Assembly: GCA_021773095.1 (NCBI GenBank) | Contig: JAJFKR010000026.1 | Span: 1 to 64,000, forward strand | Reading direction: 5' to 3' | Source: Woeseiaceae bacterium | GTDB lineage: Bacteria > Pseudomonadota > Gammaproteobacteria > Steroidobacterales > Woeseiaceae | Length of the DNA stretch: 64,000 bases | Shown here: in pieces, positions 1-11,186 of the stretch | How the letters are laid out: each line of letters begins with the position of its first letter | How positions within the stretch are numbered: the first letter of the stretch is position 1 | Notes under the pieces: generated by a model | What the model saw: the letters and a program-made list of their open reading frames with translations, nothing else | Told to the model about the DNA's origin: nothing | The model's database searches: none | Position numbers and translations under genes: made by a program

Positions 1-56
1 TGCAGGTGCATGAAGCTGACGTAAAGAGCGTGCGCCGCATGCTCCCTTATAGTTAA
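1..56 (+). CDS. rpmI: 50S ribosomal protein L35, C-terminal end (partial)
   Basis: Only the last codons are present. The frame reads into the window and ends ...VRRMLPYS then TAA at 54-56. An Arg-rich stretch followed by LPY near the end is typical of L35 (E. coli ends CLPYA). The start lies outside the window. rplT follows 14 nt downstream, matching the conserved infC-rpmI-rplT operon, so the identification rests on both the C-terminal residues and the neighbour. Confidence 0.8.
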   Translation, partial: QVHEADVKSVRRMLPYS

Positions 57-70
57 GAGGAGATTGAGAG

Positions 71-442
71 ATGGCCAGAGTTAAGAGTGGCGTAACCGCC
101 AAAGCCCGCCATAAGAAAGTCCTCGGTAAAGCGAAGGGCTATTACGGTGCGCGTAGTAAATTATTCAAGACAGCCAAGCAGGCTGTTATCAAAGCCGGTC
201 AATATGCATACCGCGACCGACGTCAGCGCAAGCGTCAGTTCCGCGCATTGTGGATCACCCGCATCAATGCTGCAGCCCGTTTGCATGGCCTGTCGTACAG
301 CCGTCTTATAAACGGACTGAACAAGGCGGAGATAGAGGTTGACCGCAAGGTATTGGCTGACATCGCCGTACACGATCCTGAAGCATTTGGTGCGATCGCT
401 GCGGCTGCCAAGGCTGGTCTCGAACTCAAGACCGCTGCCTGA
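71..442 (+). CDS. rplT: 50S ribosomal protein L20
   Basis: 123 aa, close to the family's usual 115-120. The N-terminus [16 protein letters not shown] and the block [17 protein letters not shown] are hallmark L20 residues of the long basic N-terminal tail and first helix; [14 protein letters not shown] leads into the globular rRNA-binding domain. L20 binds 23S rRNA early in large-subunit assembly and in E. coli also represses its own operon's translation; whether that holds here cannot be seen. A GAGGAG ribosome-binding site sits at 57-62. It is followed by pheS, as in E. coli. Confidence 0.97.
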   Translation: MARVKSGVTAKARHKKVLGKAKGYYGARSKLFKTAKQAVIKAGQYAYRDRRQRKRQFRALWITRINAAARLHGLSYSRLINGLNKAEIEVDRKVLADIAVHDPEAFGAIAAAAKAGLELKTAA

Positions 443-446
443 TTGA

Positions 447-1478
<1,032 letters not shown>

Positions 1479-1483
1479 TCACG

Positions 1484-3862
1484 ATGAAGATTGCAGAATC
1501 CTGGTTACGTGAATGGGTGAATCCCGAGCTTGATACTGAGGCATTGAGCCATCAGTTAACGATGCTCGGTCACGAAGTAGACGGCATCGAATTTGATGGT
1601 GCCGGCTTAGCCGACATAGTGATTGCAGAGGTTTTGAAAGTCAGCAAGCATCCGGATGCGGACAAACTCAGTTTGTGCAATGTGAACGACGGCAGTGATG
1701 AACTGGTTGATGTCGTATGTGGCGCACCCAACGTCGTGCAAGGCATGAAAACGCCCTTTGCAAGACCTGGCGTAACACTTCCGAACGGAATGAAACTTCG
1801 CAAAGCGAAAATTCGTGGTGTCGTTTCAAACGGGATGCTTTGTTCGGCTGTTGAACTGGGCCTTGGCGACGAGTCCGATGGCATCATGTCATTGCCGCAG
1901 AATGCGGAAGTGGGATCGCCGTTAGTCGATTTTTTGGTGCTCCCTGACGCGATAATCGATCTGGATCTGACACCGAATCGTGGTGATTGCTTCAGCGTGC
2001 TCGGTATTGCCCGGGATGTATCTGCACTGACAGGGGCTGAGCTCAAAGACACCTCTGTTGTAGCAGTTCCCGCGACGATCAAGGATACCCAACCAGTTGA
2101 GTTGGTCGAGCCATCCGGTTGCCCGAGATTTGCCGGACGTGTCATTCGCGGCATTGATTTGAGTGCGGAATCACCTGTATGGATGACAGAACGTCTGCGA
2201 CGTGCCGGCTTGCGGGCGATATCACCGGTCGTGGATATCACCAATTACGTCATGCTTGAGTTCGGACAGCCCTTGCACGCCTACGATTTTGGCCTGTTGC
2301 AGGGGCCAATCAAGCCGCGCCTGGCCAAATCCGGGGAAAAAGTGACGCTGCTGGACGAAAATGAGGTCGAGTTGACTGCCGATACATTGGTTATCACCGA
2401 TGACAGCGGTCCAATCGGAATCGCCGGCATTATGGGCGGGCTTAGCACCGCCGTTAGCGACAAAACCACCGACGTATTCTTTGAGGCGGCATTTTGGTCG
2501 CAGGATTTCATCGCGGGCCGTGCTCGCGCATACGGTATGCACACGGATGCATCGTTGCGTTTCGAACGCGGTGTCGATCCGGCCGGGCAGGGCAGAGCAA
2601 TCGAACGAGCAACGCAACTACTGCTCGAAATTGCAGGCGGTGATGCAGGTCCGTTAGTTGACGAAATTATCGAAGAGCACTTACCGGTTCGGGGCGAAAT
2701 CGCGCTGCGAAAAGATCGTCTGACACGACTACTGGGTCTGGAAATTGATGATGCCAAAGTCGAACAAATTCTTTCGGGTTTGATGATGAAAATTGCGCCC
2801 GCAGACGGTCGCTGGAACGTCACGGCCCCCAGTCATCGATTCGATATCGCGATTGAAGCTGACCTCATTGAGGAAGTTGCACGCATTCACGGTTACGATT
2901 CGATTCCAGAGACGACTGCATTTTCAGAGGCGCCGCTCGAAACGGTAACCGAGTCCAAAATAGATATCGGGCTGGCCGCCGCCACTTTGATCGCTCGTGA
3001 TTATCAGGAAGTAGTGACCTATAGCTTCGTCGATGAGACGGCCAACTCAGCTTTCACGGGATCGGCATCCGAGCTCGTTTTGAGTAACCCGATTTCGTCC
3101 GAGATGTCAGTCATGCGCGCTTCATTGTGGCCGGGACTGGTTGCTGCGGCTGCCACGAACAGTGCCAGGCAACAGGACAGGATACGCTTATTCGAAGCCA
3201 GCAAATCATTTCACGGAAAGCTCGGTGCACATACCGAAGTTGTCCGTATTGCAGGTCTGGCAGCCGGTCCGGTACGGCCTGAGCAGTGGGGAAGTGCGAC
3301 AGAAGGCGTTGATTTCTTTGATATTAAATCCGATGTTGAAGCGTTGCTGTCACTGGCAACTCATGCTGGCGAGTGTCATTTTAAGGCTGCAGAACATGCT
3401 GCGTTGCAACCCGGACAGACAGCAGAGATCATTCGCAACAATGAGGTGATCGGTGTGCTTGGCAAACTTCATCCCAGGCTTGCGAAGAATTATGACTTGA
3501 AAAAAGCAGTGTTCCTGTTCGAGCTGGATGCGGAAAAATCGCTGTCAAGCAGTGCTCCGGTTGCTGCTCCGATATCAAAATATCCGGCGATTCGTCGTGA
3601 CATTGCCGTCATTGTGGACGACAAAATATACGCCGACCAAATCGTAAATGCTGTCGCGGCGACTTCGCCAAAGTTGATTCAAGATGTCAGGATATTTGAC
3701 ATATATAAGGGCGCGGGGATAGAAGCTGGGCGAAAAAGCGTCGCAATAGGCTTGATTTTGCAGGAAACATCGCGCACCCTTACTGACGATGATGCGGACA
3801 TCGTAACGGCCGCAGCAGTCAAGAAATTGGAAGATCAATTCGCGGCAGTTCTAAGAGATTAA
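1484..3862 (+). CDS. pheT: Phenylalanine--tRNA ligase, beta subunit
   Basis: 792 aa (E. coli 795). Domain order is standard: N-terminal OB-fold tRNA-binding domain (about residues 40-150, [14 protein letters not shown] and VVCGAPNV), B3/B4 editing domain (about 210-400, [36 protein letters not shown]), B5 DNA-binding-like domain, catalytic-like core (VVTYSFV) and C-terminal ferredoxin-fold anticodon-binding domain ([20 protein letters not shown]). It partners PheS and hydrolyses mischarged Tyr-tRNA-Phe. It lies 5 nt after pheS and 5 nt before ihfA, so the three genes probably share a transcript. Confidence 0.97.
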   Translation: MKIAESWLREWVNPELDTEALSHQLTMLGHEVDGIEFDGAGLADIVIAEVLKVSKHPDADKLSLCNVNDGSDELVDVVCGAPNVVQGMKTPFARPGVTLPNGMKLRKAKIRGVVSNGMLCSAVELGLGDESDGIMSLPQNAEVGSPLVDFLVLPDAIIDLDLTPNRGDCFSVLGIARDVSALTGAELKDTSVVAVPATIKDTQPVELVEPSGCPRFAGRVIRGIDLSAESPVWMTERLRRAGLRAISPVVDITNYVMLEFGQPLHAYDFGLLQGPIKPRLAKSGEKVTLLDENEVELTADTLVITDDSGPIGIAGIMGGLSTAVSDKTTDVFFEAAFWSQDFIAGRARAYGMHTDASLRFERGVDPAGQGRAIERATQLLLEIAGGDAGPLVDEIIEEHLPVRGEIALRKDRLTRLLGLEIDDAKVEQILSGLMMKIAPADGRWNVTAPSHRFDIAIEADLIEEVARIHGYDSIPETTAFSEAPLETVTESKIDIGLAAATLIARDYQEVVTYSFVDETANSAFTGSASELVLSNPISSEMSVMRASLWPGLVAAAATNSARQQDRIRLFEASKSFHGKLGAHTEVVRIAGLAAGPVRPEQWGSATEGVDFFDIKSDVEALLSLATHAGECHFKAAEHAALQPGQTAEIIRNNEVIGVLGKLHPRLAKNYDLKKAVFLFELDAEKSLSSSAPVAAPISKYPAIRRDIAVIVDDKIYADQIVNAVAATSPKLIQDVRIFDIYKGAGIEAGRKSVAIGLILQETSRTLTDDDADIVTAAAVKKLEDQFAAVLRD

Positions 3863-3867
3863 ACCGG

Positions 3868-4167
3868 ATGGCACTGACAAAAGCAGATATGGCCGAGTCG
3901 TTGTTCAATGAGCTTGGTTTGAACAAAAGAGAAGCCCGCGAGTTAGTCGATATGTTTTATGAGGAGCTGCGTGCATCACTCGCAGTTGGGGAGCAGGTCA
4001 AACTTTCCGGATTTGGAAATTTCGACCTTCGGGATAAAAAAGAACGCCCTGGCAGAAACCCGAAAACCGGACAGGAAATACCCATTAGTGCTCGACGTGT
4101 GGTGACCTTCCGGCCAGGACAAAAACTAAAGGCCCGAGTGGAAGCCTATGCTGGAACCGGGGAATAA
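3868..4167 (+). CDS. ihfA: Integration host factor, alpha subunit
   Basis: 99 aa, the usual length. [13 protein letters not shown] at the N-terminus and [16 protein letters not shown] then [19 protein letters not shown] match IhfA closely; RPGRNP contains the intercalating Pro on the beta-arm that bends DNA. It forms a heterodimer with IhfB (not in this window) and shapes promoters, recombination sites and origins. It directly follows pheT, as in E. coli, and its last 20 nt overlap the next gene. Confidence 0.97.
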   Translation: MALTKADMAESLFNELGLNKREARELVDMFYEELRASLAVGEQVKLSGFGNFDLRDKKERPGRNPKTGQEIPISARRVVTFRPGQKLKARVEAYAGTGE

Positions 4168-4504
4168 CGACGAACTTCCTCCAATACCTGGTAAGCGCTA
4201 CTTTACGATAGGTGAAGTCAGCGATCTGTGTGCGGTTAAGCCGCATGTACTTCGGTATTGGGAGCAAGAGTTCCCACAACTAAAACCTGTTAAACGACGG
4301 GGCAACCGTCGCTATTATCAGCGTCAGGACGTTTTGATCATTCGACAGATCAGAAGTCTCCTGTATGACGAGGGATTTACGATCGGTGGTGCTCGTCAGC
4401 GTCTCACGGGCGAAAACGCCAAGTCTGATGTAACTCAAAGTCAACAGATAATCAAACAGATACGCACGGAACTTGAACAAGTTCTTAAGATTCTGCGCCG
4501 CTGA
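4148..4504 (+). CDS. MerR-family transcriptional regulator
   Basis: 118 aa. Residues about 18-85 form a MerR winged-helix domain: [20 protein letters not shown] (helix-turn-helix), [10 protein letters not shown], then wing residues [11 protein letters not shown] and [17 protein letters not shown]. The C-terminal helix is short and there are no metal-binding cysteines, so the effector is not predictable. The ATG lies inside the end of ihfA. A MerR-type gene at this place between ihfA and tRNA-Pro is common in Gammaproteobacteria. Its target genes are not evident from the sequence. Confidence 0.9.
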   Translation: MLEPGNNDELPPIPGKRYFTIGEVSDLCAVKPHVLRYWEQEFPQLKPVKRRGNRRYYQRQDVLIIRQIRSLLYDEGFTIGGARQRLTGENAKSDVTQSQQIIKQIRTELEQVLKILRR

Positions 4505-4528
4505 AATCTTAACTTCCCAAGCTTACTC

Positions 4529-4548
4529 GCGGCAAGTATCATTGCCGC
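4529..4548 (+). other. Short perfect hairpin after merR
   Basis: GCGGCAA and TTGCCGC form a 7-bp perfect stem around a 6-nt loop, 24 nt after the merR stop. No U-tract follows, so it may be a Rho-dependent or mRNA 3'-end structure rather than an intrinsic terminator. It sits next to the REP-like palindrome. Confidence 0.35.
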
Positions 4549-4574
4549 CCTGCACAAGCGCGCGGTATGCGCTC

Positions 4575-4601
4575 TGTAGGAGCGCGTGATACGCGCGAAT
4601 C
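4575..4601 (+). repeat. REP-like palindrome with 5' GTAG
   Basis: TGTAGGAGCGCG, then GAT, then ACGCGCGAA: GCGCGT (4582-4587) and ACGCGC (4591-4596) pair perfectly around GAT, preceded by the tetranucleotide GTAG. This matches the layout of Pseudomonas and Xanthomonas REP sequences (TGTAGGAGC, stem, CGCGA) mobilised by REP-associated TnpA proteins. I noticed only this copy and no RAYT gene in the window. It lies just upstream of tRNA-Pro, a usual intergenic location for REPs. Confidence 0.5.
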
Positions 4602-4609
4602 AACACGGT

Positions 4610-4686
4610 CGGGGCGTAGCGCAGCCTGGTAGCGCACCACAATGGGGTTGTGGGGGTCGGAAGTTCGAATCTTCTCGCCCCGACCA
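4610..4686 (+). tRNA. tRNA-Pro (anticodon GGG)
   Basis: 77 nt including an encoded CCA (4684-4686). The acceptor stem CGGGGCG (4610-4616) pairs perfectly with CGCCCCG (4676-4682). The D-arm is GCGC-AGCCTGGTA-GCGC. The anticodon arm CCACA-ATGGGGT-TGTGG gives anticodon GGG (reads CCC and CCU). The T-loop TTCGAAT closes the fold. The C1-G72 pair is the bacterial tRNA-Pro identity feature. A tRNA-Pro after ihfA-merR is conserved in related genomes. Confidence 0.97.
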
Positions 4687-4718
4687 ATTTTTACTGAACC
4701 AGATCCGGTAAATTGCGC

Positions 4719-7700
4719 ATGAATCTTCCCAGGGTTTCAATATCAAATCCCGTTGCTGTCGTGGCGGCAGTGATTCTCGTGTTGTTGATGGGCGCTATCG
4801 GCTTATCCCGATTGCCGGTGCAAATGATTCCCGATGTCGAGCGCTCGTTCATTCAAATAACGACCGGTTGGCGGTCCGCCGCACCTGAGGAAATTGAATC
4901 AGAGATTATCGAACCGCAGGAAGATGTTTTGCGTGGCTTGCCGGGCCTCGAAAAAATGGATTCATCCGCTTCGAGCGGTAGTGGCAGCATTAACCTGATG
5001 TTCTCGGTCGAGACCGATTTGCAGCGCGCGTTGATCGAAGTCATCAACAGATTGAACCAGGTGCCGCGTTACCCAAGTGATGTCACCGAACCAAGGATTT
5101 TTGCCGGCCAGGACAGTTTCGGTGCTGCCATTGCCTGGTTTTCATTGATGACGGCCGAAGGCAATTCACGTCCAATAGCGAGCTATAGCGATTTCATGCG
5201 CGAAGTCGTGCAAGCACGGATTGAACGGGTTCCTGGCATCTCAAACTCGAACGCCTACGGCGGTAGAGATAACGAGGTTCGAATCGCGTTTGATCCCTAT
5301 GAAGCTGCGGCGCTGGGTGTAGAAATACCTGCGCTTGCACAATTAACCGGCAATCACACCGATACGTCGAGCGGTAGCAGCGATATCGGCAGGCGACAAT
5401 ACACGCTGCGTTATGCGGGCCAGTACGATTTGCAGAATTTCGGGGAGATGGTGCTCGACTGGCGAGGCGGCAATCCAATTCGTCTTAGGGATATCGCAAC
5501 GGTTGAAATTCGCATGCGCGACACGTCGGGTTTCATGTTGCACAACGGCCATGACTCGATCGCCTTCAACGCTCAGGTGGAAAAGGGTGTCAACGTCCTG
5601 AACGTTATGGATGACTTGAAGGCCGCCGTAGAAGAACTTCGCACCGGCGTGTTAGCTCGTGAAGGAATTGAGATAACGCAAAGCTACGACGAGTCTGTCT
5701 ACATTAAAGACTCAATTACGATGTTGAGAACCAACCTGTTGCTTGGTATCGGTTTGGCTGTTGGAGTGCTTTGGTGGTTTTTGCGCCGGTTTCGGGCGAC
5801 TTGTGTCGTGGCGCTGGCCATCCCGATATCATTGTTTACCGGCTTCCTGGTCATGCAGGTCACTGGTCGAACGCTCAACATGATCTCGCTCGCTGGCCTG
5901 GCATTTGCGACGGGCATGGTCTTGGATGCGGCGATCGTTGTGCTCGAGAACATTGTTCGATTGCGCGAGAAAGGCAAGCCCTCTGAGGAAGCTGCCGTTA
6001 TGGGCTCTACTCAGGTTTGGGGCGCATTGATTGCGTCTACTGCGACGACGGTCGTCATCTTCCTGCCAATCCTTTTTCTGAAAGACGTATCCGGCCAATT
6101 GTTTGCGGACGTCGCGCTGGTTATTTCGGTTGCTGTTACCGCATCACTTTTTATCGCCGTTACCGTTATTCCGACAGCGGCATCCAAGTGGCTAAAGAAC
6201 GCCAAACTCAGCGATCCGCATAGTCACTGGTGGGACGCGGCAACGAAGAAAATAATGGCCATCACGGATAGCCGTCGAAACCGCAGATCATTGATTGGGG
6301 GCTTGTTTGCCGGCGCAGTAGTTCTGACCTGGTTATTGATACCGCCCGCGGATTACCTGCCGAAGGGCGAACAAGGTTGGATTTTTGCGTTTGTCAGCTT
6401 GCCACCGGGTCAAAGCGTTTCCGCCGGGCAAGAAGAATTCGTCGACGTCGTAACCAAGAGAATGGAACCTTATTTGCACGAAGGTGCCGAATCGCAGTTG
6501 CAGGTGTACTTCATGGGGATGTTCGGATCTAACGCATTTGTAGGTGGCAGGACGATCGACCCGAGAGACTCCGGTGCGTTCATTGACGTATTGGGCAACG
6601 AGATTCTTGCAGGTTTCCCAGACACGATGGCGTTTGTTCAACAGTGGGGTATTTTCGATCGACTGAGCAGCGGCGGCGATATAGAACTGAATATTCAAAG
6701 TCGCGACATGGATGCAATGCTTGCGGCGGGACGCGCAGGCCTTGGGCTGGTCGCCCAATATCTTCCGGGTGCTCAGGCCAGACCGGTACCGGGCGTCGAT
6801 ATAGCGGAGCCCGAATTGCGACTGTTGCCCGACGAACGCCGGATTGCTGAAGCGGGCTGGAGTCGCCAACAGATGTCCACAGTGGTGGGTGCGTTGGGCG
6901 ATGGCGTTTATGTCGGCGATTATTTCGATGGCGACCGACGAATGGATATCGTACTGCGAGCTCCTGAGTGGTCGAGTCCCGAGCAACTTGCGTCGACACC
7001 GCTGTCGACGCCAGCCGGTGGGATTCAATCGTTGGATCAGATGGTCACCATGGTACGGACCGCCGGGCCCATCGAAATAAGACGCGTTGACCGGCGTCGA
7101 GCTTTGACGCTCGTTGTCACTCCGCCCGAAGGCGTATCGCTGGAAGAGACGATTGCAATATTAAAAGAGTCCGTAGAGCCCAAATTGATGAGCTATTTGC
7201 CCAGTGACGGAGAAATCAGCTACTACGGTAGCGCGGATGACCTACAGATCGCGCTGGCTAATATGGCGCAGAGTTTTACTTTGGCGATCATCGTATTGTA
7301 TTTGCTTATGAGTGGCTTGTTTCGATCCTTCATTGATAGTTCGCTTGTTATTGCAGCGTTGCCGCTGGCAATCGTCGGTGGCGTTGGCTTATTGCGCATC
7401 ATGAATTTGCCGATGGACCTCTTGACTATGATCGGCTTTATCACTTTGCTCGGTCTGGTGGTCAACAACGCCATATTACTCGTACACCAAACGCGCGTCG
7501 CGGAGCGTGAGGGCCTGGATCGCCGAAGTTCGGTTGAGCAGGCCATTCGACGTCGTTTAAGGCCGATCCTGATGAGCACATTGACCAGTATATTTGGGAT
7601 GTTGCCGTTACTCCTGATCCCGGGTCCTGGCTCGGAGGTTTATCGCGGACTCGCGGCGGTAATCGTCGGTGGCATGGCGGTTAGCACTGTATTCACGCTT

Positions 7701-7784
7701 ATTTTTCTTCCAAGCCTGCTGCGATTAGGGGAAACTGTGAGTGCGGCATCTATTCCAGCCGACGACGCCGTGCCTGCGGGCTGA
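4719..7784 (+). CDS. RND-family efflux transporter permease
   Basis: About 1021 aa, the size of AcrB/HAE-type permeases. The ATG at 4719 is preferred over the TTG at 4713. TM1 ([16 protein letters not shown]) follows the N-terminus, then a porter domain, TM2-TM6 (about residues 335-550), a second porter domain and TM7-TM12 (about 855-1005). The TM4 relay region reads [13 protein letters not shown], so the first of the two AcrB aspartates is kept and the second is Ala. TM10 reads [13 protein letters not shown], with Asn where AcrB has its relay Lys. It probably exports drugs or other amphiphiles with the adaptor encoded directly downstream; the substrate is unknown. No outer-membrane channel gene is adjacent. 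Confidence 0.92.
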   Translation: MNLPRVSISNPVAVVAAVILVLLMGAIGLSRLPVQMIPDVERSFIQITTGWRSAAPEEIESEIIEPQEDVLRGLPGLEKMDSSASSGSGSINLMFSVETDLQRALIEVINRLNQVPRYPSDVTEPRIFAGQDSFGAAIAWFSLMTAEGNSRPIASYSDFMREVVQARIERVPGISNSNAYGGRDNEVRIAFDPYEAAALGVEIPALAQLTGNHTDTSSGSSDIGRRQYTLRYAGQYDLQNFGEMVLDWRGGNPIRLRDIATVEIRMRDTSGFMLHNGHDSIAFNAQVEKGVNVLNVMDDLKAAVEELRTGVLAREGIEITQSYDESVYIKDSITMLRTNLLLGIGLAVGVLWWFLRRFRATCVVALAIPISLFTGFLVMQVTGRTLNMISLAGLAFATGMVLDAAIVVLENIVRLREKGKPSEEAAVMGSTQVWGALIASTATTVVIFLPILFLKDVSGQLFADVALVISVAVTASLFIAVTVIPTAASKWLKNAKLSDPHSHWWDAATKKIMAITDSRRNRRSLIGGLFAGAVVLTWLLIPPADYLPKGEQGWIFAFVSLPPGQSVSAGQEEFVDVVTKRMEPYLHEGAESQLQVYFMGMFGSNAFVGGRTIDPRDSGAFIDVLGNEILAGFPDTMAFVQQWGIFDRLSSGGDIELNIQSRDMDAMLAAGRAGLGLVAQYLPGAQARPVPGVDIAEPELRLLPDERRIAEAGWSRQQMSTVVGALGDGVYVGDYFDGDRRMDIVLRAPEWSSPEQLASTPLSTPAGGIQSLDQMVTMVRTAGPIEIRRVDRRRALTLVVTPPEGVSLEETIAILKESVEPKLMSYLPSDGEISYYGSADDLQIALANMAQSFTLAIIVLYLLMSGLFRSFIDSSLVIAALPLAIVGGVGLLRIMNLPMDLLTMIGFITLLGLVVNNAILLVHQTRVAEREGLDRRSSVEQAIRRRLRPILMSTLTSIFGMLPLLLIPGPGSEVYRGLAAVIVGGMAVSTVFTLIFLPSLLRLGETVSAASIPADDAVPAG

Positions 7785-8849
7785 ATGATGATCAGGAACT
7801 CCAACAAAATTAGATTCGCAACGCTCATTCTTCTGAGTATCACGGGCACTAATAGTGTTGCTCAGGAATGGGGGCCGGCACGAGTTGTGACTGATTACGC
7901 GACGATGCAAATGCTGGCACCGTCGGTCGAGGTCCCGGGAACCGTAGTGAGTCGCTACGACTCGCGGTTGGCCGCCGAACTGGAGGCCAAGCTCACCTGG
8001 ATTGCAGAAGTTGGAACAGAGGTCTCCAAGGGCGATACGGTGGCCCGATTAGAGGACTTCACATTCAAGATTCGGGAGATGGAGGCAGAGAGCCTGGTCG
8101 AGCGGGAGCAGGCGCGAGTGACGTTCCTTGAGTCTGAGTTGCAGCGCCTGGAACAGCTTTCGGGTCAGAATCTTTCCGCAAAAAGTCAACTGGACCAAAC
8201 AGCGTCGGATCTCGCGATTGCCAGGAGTGATCACCGAATCGCACAGGCCAAACTCGGATACGCTCAAATAGCGATGCACGTCACACAAATCCGGGCACCG
8301 TTCGACGGTGTGATTACCGAGAGACTGAGGAATTTGGGTGAACGCCTGACGACTGCCGATGAAGTTGTTCGGCTGGTCGATCCAAACTCACTGGAAATTG
8401 TTGCCAGGGCACCATTGAGCACGGTTAACTTTATTGAGAAAGGCGACGTGCTCTCGATCAGCAACGATTACCGCACTGGCGATGCACCTGTTCGTACGAT
8501 CGTGCCATTCGGAAATCCACAATCCCATATGTTTGAGATTCGTCTCGATGCCACCCCGGAACTCTGGACTGTGGGTGAGAGCGTTCGCTTGAGCATGCCG
8601 ACAGCGGAGGCTAAAGAGGTTCTGGCTGTTCCAAGGGACGCACTTATTCTGCGCCGCGAAGGCGCATCCGTCTTCAAAGTGACGGATCAATCGGCGGTTA
8701 GCCAGGTCAAAGTCGTCGTCGGGTTGGGGGCCGGAGCGCTCATCGAGGTTTTTGGTGATTTAGCTGCCGGTGATGAAGTCGTGATTCGCGGTGCGGAAGG
8801 CCTTAGTGACGGTGCGACAATCGATATTGTCCGCGCTGCTGTGGATTAG
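7785..8849 (+). CDS. RND efflux periplasmic adaptor (membrane fusion protein)
   Basis: 354 aa. A signal peptide (FATLILLSITGTNSVAQ) is followed by lipoyl/barrel-sandwich halves (ELEAKLTWIAEVGTEVSKGD about residues 65-85; IRAPFDGVITERL about 167-180), a helical hairpin between them rich in Glu, Gln and Arg, then beta-barrel and membrane-proximal domains. There is no lipobox Cys. It links the inner-membrane pump to an outer-membrane channel. It starts immediately after the permease stop. Permease-before-adaptor is the reverse of the usual order. Its stop codon overlaps the stop of the convergent cyclase-like gene. Confidence 0.9.
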   Translation: MMIRNSNKIRFATLILLSITGTNSVAQEWGPARVVTDYATMQMLAPSVEVPGTVVSRYDSRLAAELEAKLTWIAEVGTEVSKGDTVARLEDFTFKIREMEAESLVEREQARVTFLESELQRLEQLSGQNLSAKSQLDQTASDLAIARSDHRIAQAKLGYAQIAMHVTQIRAPFDGVITERLRNLGERLTTADEVVRLVDPNSLEIVARAPLSTVNFIEKGDVLSISNDYRTGDAPVRTIVPFGNPQSHMFEIRLDATPELWTVGESVRLSMPTAEAKEVLAVPRDALILRREGASVFKVTDQSAVSQVKVVVGLGAGALIEVFGDLAAGDEVVIRGAEGLSDGATIDIVRAAVD

Positions 8850-10084
8850 GCGGCAGTCGGGGCGAGCAACTTCTTGTCCTGAATACCCAAAAGAATCGGC
8901 TGCGCGGATTCCCGGTAGATATTCACCTTGGCATTAAACGCAACACGTGACAGCCCGTGTTTGTCTTTGATGGTGAGGCGTCGAATATTGAACTGTCCGG
9001 AACCCATATTTTCACCGGTCAGATAGCATTTGATTGCAGTTACACGCTCACCGGACAGTTCCATACCACTAAGCCGAGATAGATTGCCTTGTGCACGCTG
9101 CAGGAAGGTCACGGCATCGACGTTGGGTTGCACGGTGACTTCACCATTGTCATTTTCGATTTCAATGTCTGCCATGAAATCTCCGACCAGAATCTGACCG
9201 GGCTGTGCCGCATCAATCATGCGCGCGAGTTCGATGGTCACGTCTCCGACAATAAAATCATGCGTTGTCGGATTCAACCCCTCAGCCTGATGGAATTCGT
9301 AGCAACTACCGACATGAAAACAGGCGCGAAGGCGGGGCACGGAATTCGTTGCGGACTTGCTTTTGGCAATTGCGTTGTCGGCCAGCACGATGTGCATAAA
9401 ATGATAGAGGTTCACGCTTGCCTCGAGCCCCTCATCGCGATTCCAGATGTAGAATCCGTCGCCGCTTGAAGAACGGGCGAAATCGATATCAACGTCGGCC
9501 TCGAGCATTTTCGCGTGCGCCGAGTTAAGGGAATAAGACAGACTGTTCAATTGTGTCATTTGCTCAAATGGTGTCAGCAGGCTGAAACCAACAATGTCGA
9601 ACAAGGTCACGGCACGGCTGGGTACATAATTGATGCCGTATTTTCGAATCATCTTCTCGATGATCTTTGTCTCTACTTCGCTGCCGTCAAGCGGTACACG
9701 CAACGGGATGTTTGTCGGTTCGACATCGAGGAGTCGCGCAACCTTTTGCATTTGCTCGATGGAAAGTTGGCGATCACCGGAAATCAGCTCGGTTATAAAT
9801 CGAGGTGAGACCCGCGGCGGCATAGCTCCGTCCCGAGCCGATGTGTATTCGGCAATTGCGTAGTGCGGCACTACCAGGATAAGAATATTTTGATCCGACG
9901 GCGCCCAGCTCAAAATACTATTTTGACCGAGAGACCAGTGGTTGCGCAGTGCGGTCTCAACGTGGGTCAAATTGCTGCGTTGACGCAAACCCATTTGCTG
10001 CGCAAGGCCGGCCAACTGATCAAGATACGGCGAATAGTCGGCTATTCGTCGAATCCCGGATTGCGACAGATCATCTAGTTCCAT
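8846..10084 (-). CDS. Class III nucleotidyl cyclase-like protein
   Basis: 412 aa, soluble, with no signal or membrane helix. Residues about 160-310 resemble the class III adenylate/guanylate cyclase fold: AVTLFDIVGFSLL carries the first metal-binding Asp, SSSGDGFYIWN matches the second (GDG) and VGDVTIELARMIDAAQPGQI resembles the late G-x-x-x-N-x-A-R block. The transition-state Asn and Arg of that block are not both evident (IELAR). Residues about 90-130 (ISGDRQLSIEQMQKVARLLD) look like part of an XRE-type helix-turn-helix. The C-terminal 90 residues are unassigned. Whether it makes a cyclic nucleotide is unknown. It is divergent from the PLP enzyme gene, 118 bp away. Confidence 0.6.
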   Translation of the reverse strand: MELDDLSQSGIRRIADYSPYLDQLAGLAQQMGLRQRSNLTHVETALRNHWSLGQNSILSWAPSDQNILILVVPHYAIAEYTSARDGAMPPRVSPRFITELISGDRQLSIEQMQKVARLLDVEPTNIPLRVPLDGSEVETKIIEKMIRKYGINYVPSRAVTLFDIVGFSLLTPFEQMTQLNSLSYSLNSAHAKMLEADVDIDFARSSSGDGFYIWNRDEGLEASVNLYHFMHIVLADNAIAKSKSATNSVPRLRACFHVGSCYEFHQAEGLNPTTHDFIVGDVTIELARMIDAAQPGQILVGDFMADIEIENDNGEVTVQPNVDAVTFLQRAQGNLSRLSGMELSGERVTAIKCYLTGENMGSGQFNIRRLTIKDKHGLSRVAFNAKVNIYRESAQPILLGIQDKKLLAPTAA

Positions 10085-10202
10085 ACATTGGCTCGAAGCA
10101 ACTTTCGCGAAGGTGGATTCTCTGCCACAGTTCGCCAGAATAAACTAATTCACTCTTATAAACAGCGCATGTCAATACGCATTGTGGCATTTTACATAAC
10201 AA

Positions 10203-11186
10203 ATGACTCCTTCCGGACCTAATATTGCGGCGATCCGCGCTTTGCGCGACCGTTTGACCGAGCAGGCGTTCTGTACGCCTGTAATACGCTGCCCCGCCAT
10301 CGAAAGCGCGATGGGCAATCGAACCCGTGTATTTGCCAAACTTGAGTTCCTGCAGCGCACCGGAACGTTCAAGGCGCGTGGCGCACTGGCCACTCTGCAC
10401 GGTCTTACGAAGCAACAACATAAACAGGGTGTGACGGCGGTCAGCGCCGGTAATCACGCAATTGCGACGGCATTTGCTGCGCAGGCGGTGGGTACTACGG
10501 CGAAGGTCGTCATGATTCGAACAGCAAACCCGTCCCGAGTTGCCGCCTGCAAAGCATACGGTGCCGAAGTGGTTATGGCCGATGACGTTCACCAGGCATT
10601 TGAAGTTGCACAACAAATCCGGGACGAGGAGGGACGGTACTTTGTGCACCCGTTTGAAGGCCTTTCTATTGCACTCGGAACGGGAACAGTTGGCCTCGAG
10701 ATATGCGATCAGGTTGAGGCTTTCGACGCGATCCTGATCCCGGTCGGCGGCGGTGGACTAATCGGTGGAATTTCTAATGCAGTAAAGCAACTGCGGCCAG
10801 CGGCCGAGGTTATCGGTGTTGAACCCGAAGGTGCCGATTCAATGCACCGCAGCTTCGCCAGCGGGAAACCTGAAAGTATCGATACGGTTACGACGATCGC
10901 CGATAGTCTGGGCGCACCTTTCGCACTGCCGTTTTCGTTCGAGCTAACTCGAAGAAATGTTGACCGGCTCACGTTGGTCAATGACGAGCAATTGCGCGAA
11001 ACAATGGGCTTTCTGTTTCAGTCCATGAGTATCGCGGTGGAACCGGCTTGTGCGGCAACGACCGCAGCTCTTCTCGGACCCTTACGAGATTCCTTGCTGG
11101 GAAAGCGAGTCGTCCTGGTAATGTGCGGTAGCAATATTGACTGGGCGACATTTTCTCAACAGGCCGTATTCAACAATGTTGCTTGA
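10203..11186 (+). CDS. Fold-type II PLP enzyme (threonine/serine dehydratase-like)
   Basis: 327 aa, the size of catabolic threonine dehydratases and serine racemases, without the C-terminal ACT domain of IlvA. The PLP lysine lies in TGTFKARGA (K57). SAGNHAIATAFAA is the substrate-Ser/Asn loop and PVGGGGLIGGIS the phosphate-binding tetraglycine loop. It should eliminate water from a hydroxy-amino acid to a 2-oxoacid plus ammonia, or racemise it. No Shine-Dalgarno is evident before the ATG (ACATAACAAATG). Its end overlaps the FAD oxidoreductase start by 11 nt, so the two are probably translationally coupled. Confidence 0.85.
   Translation: MTPSGPNIAAIRALRDRLTEQAFCTPVIRCPAIESAMGNRTRVFAKLEFLQRTGTFKARGALATLHGLTKQQHKQGVTAVSAGNHAIATAFAAQAVGTTAKVVMIRTANPSRVAACKAYGAEVVMADDVHQAFEVAQQIRDEEGRYFVHPFEGLSIALGTGTVGLEICDQVEAFDAILIPVGGGGLIGGISNAVKQLRPAAEVIGVEPEGADSMHRSFASGKPESIDTVTTIADSLGAPFALPFSFELTRRNVDRLTLVNDEQLRETMGFLFQSMSIAVEPACAATTAALLGPLRDSLLGKRVVLVMCGSNIDWATFSQQAVFNNVA

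Noticed and set aside
8846..8849. Overlapping stop codons of convergent genes (also at 52357-52360)
   Set aside because: Stop overlaps such as TTAG and CTAG are common in compact genomes and need no special explanation.
4687..8849. Genomic island integrated at tRNA-Pro
   Set aside because: No integrase and no repeat of the tRNA 3' end was noticed downstream; the RND genes look native.
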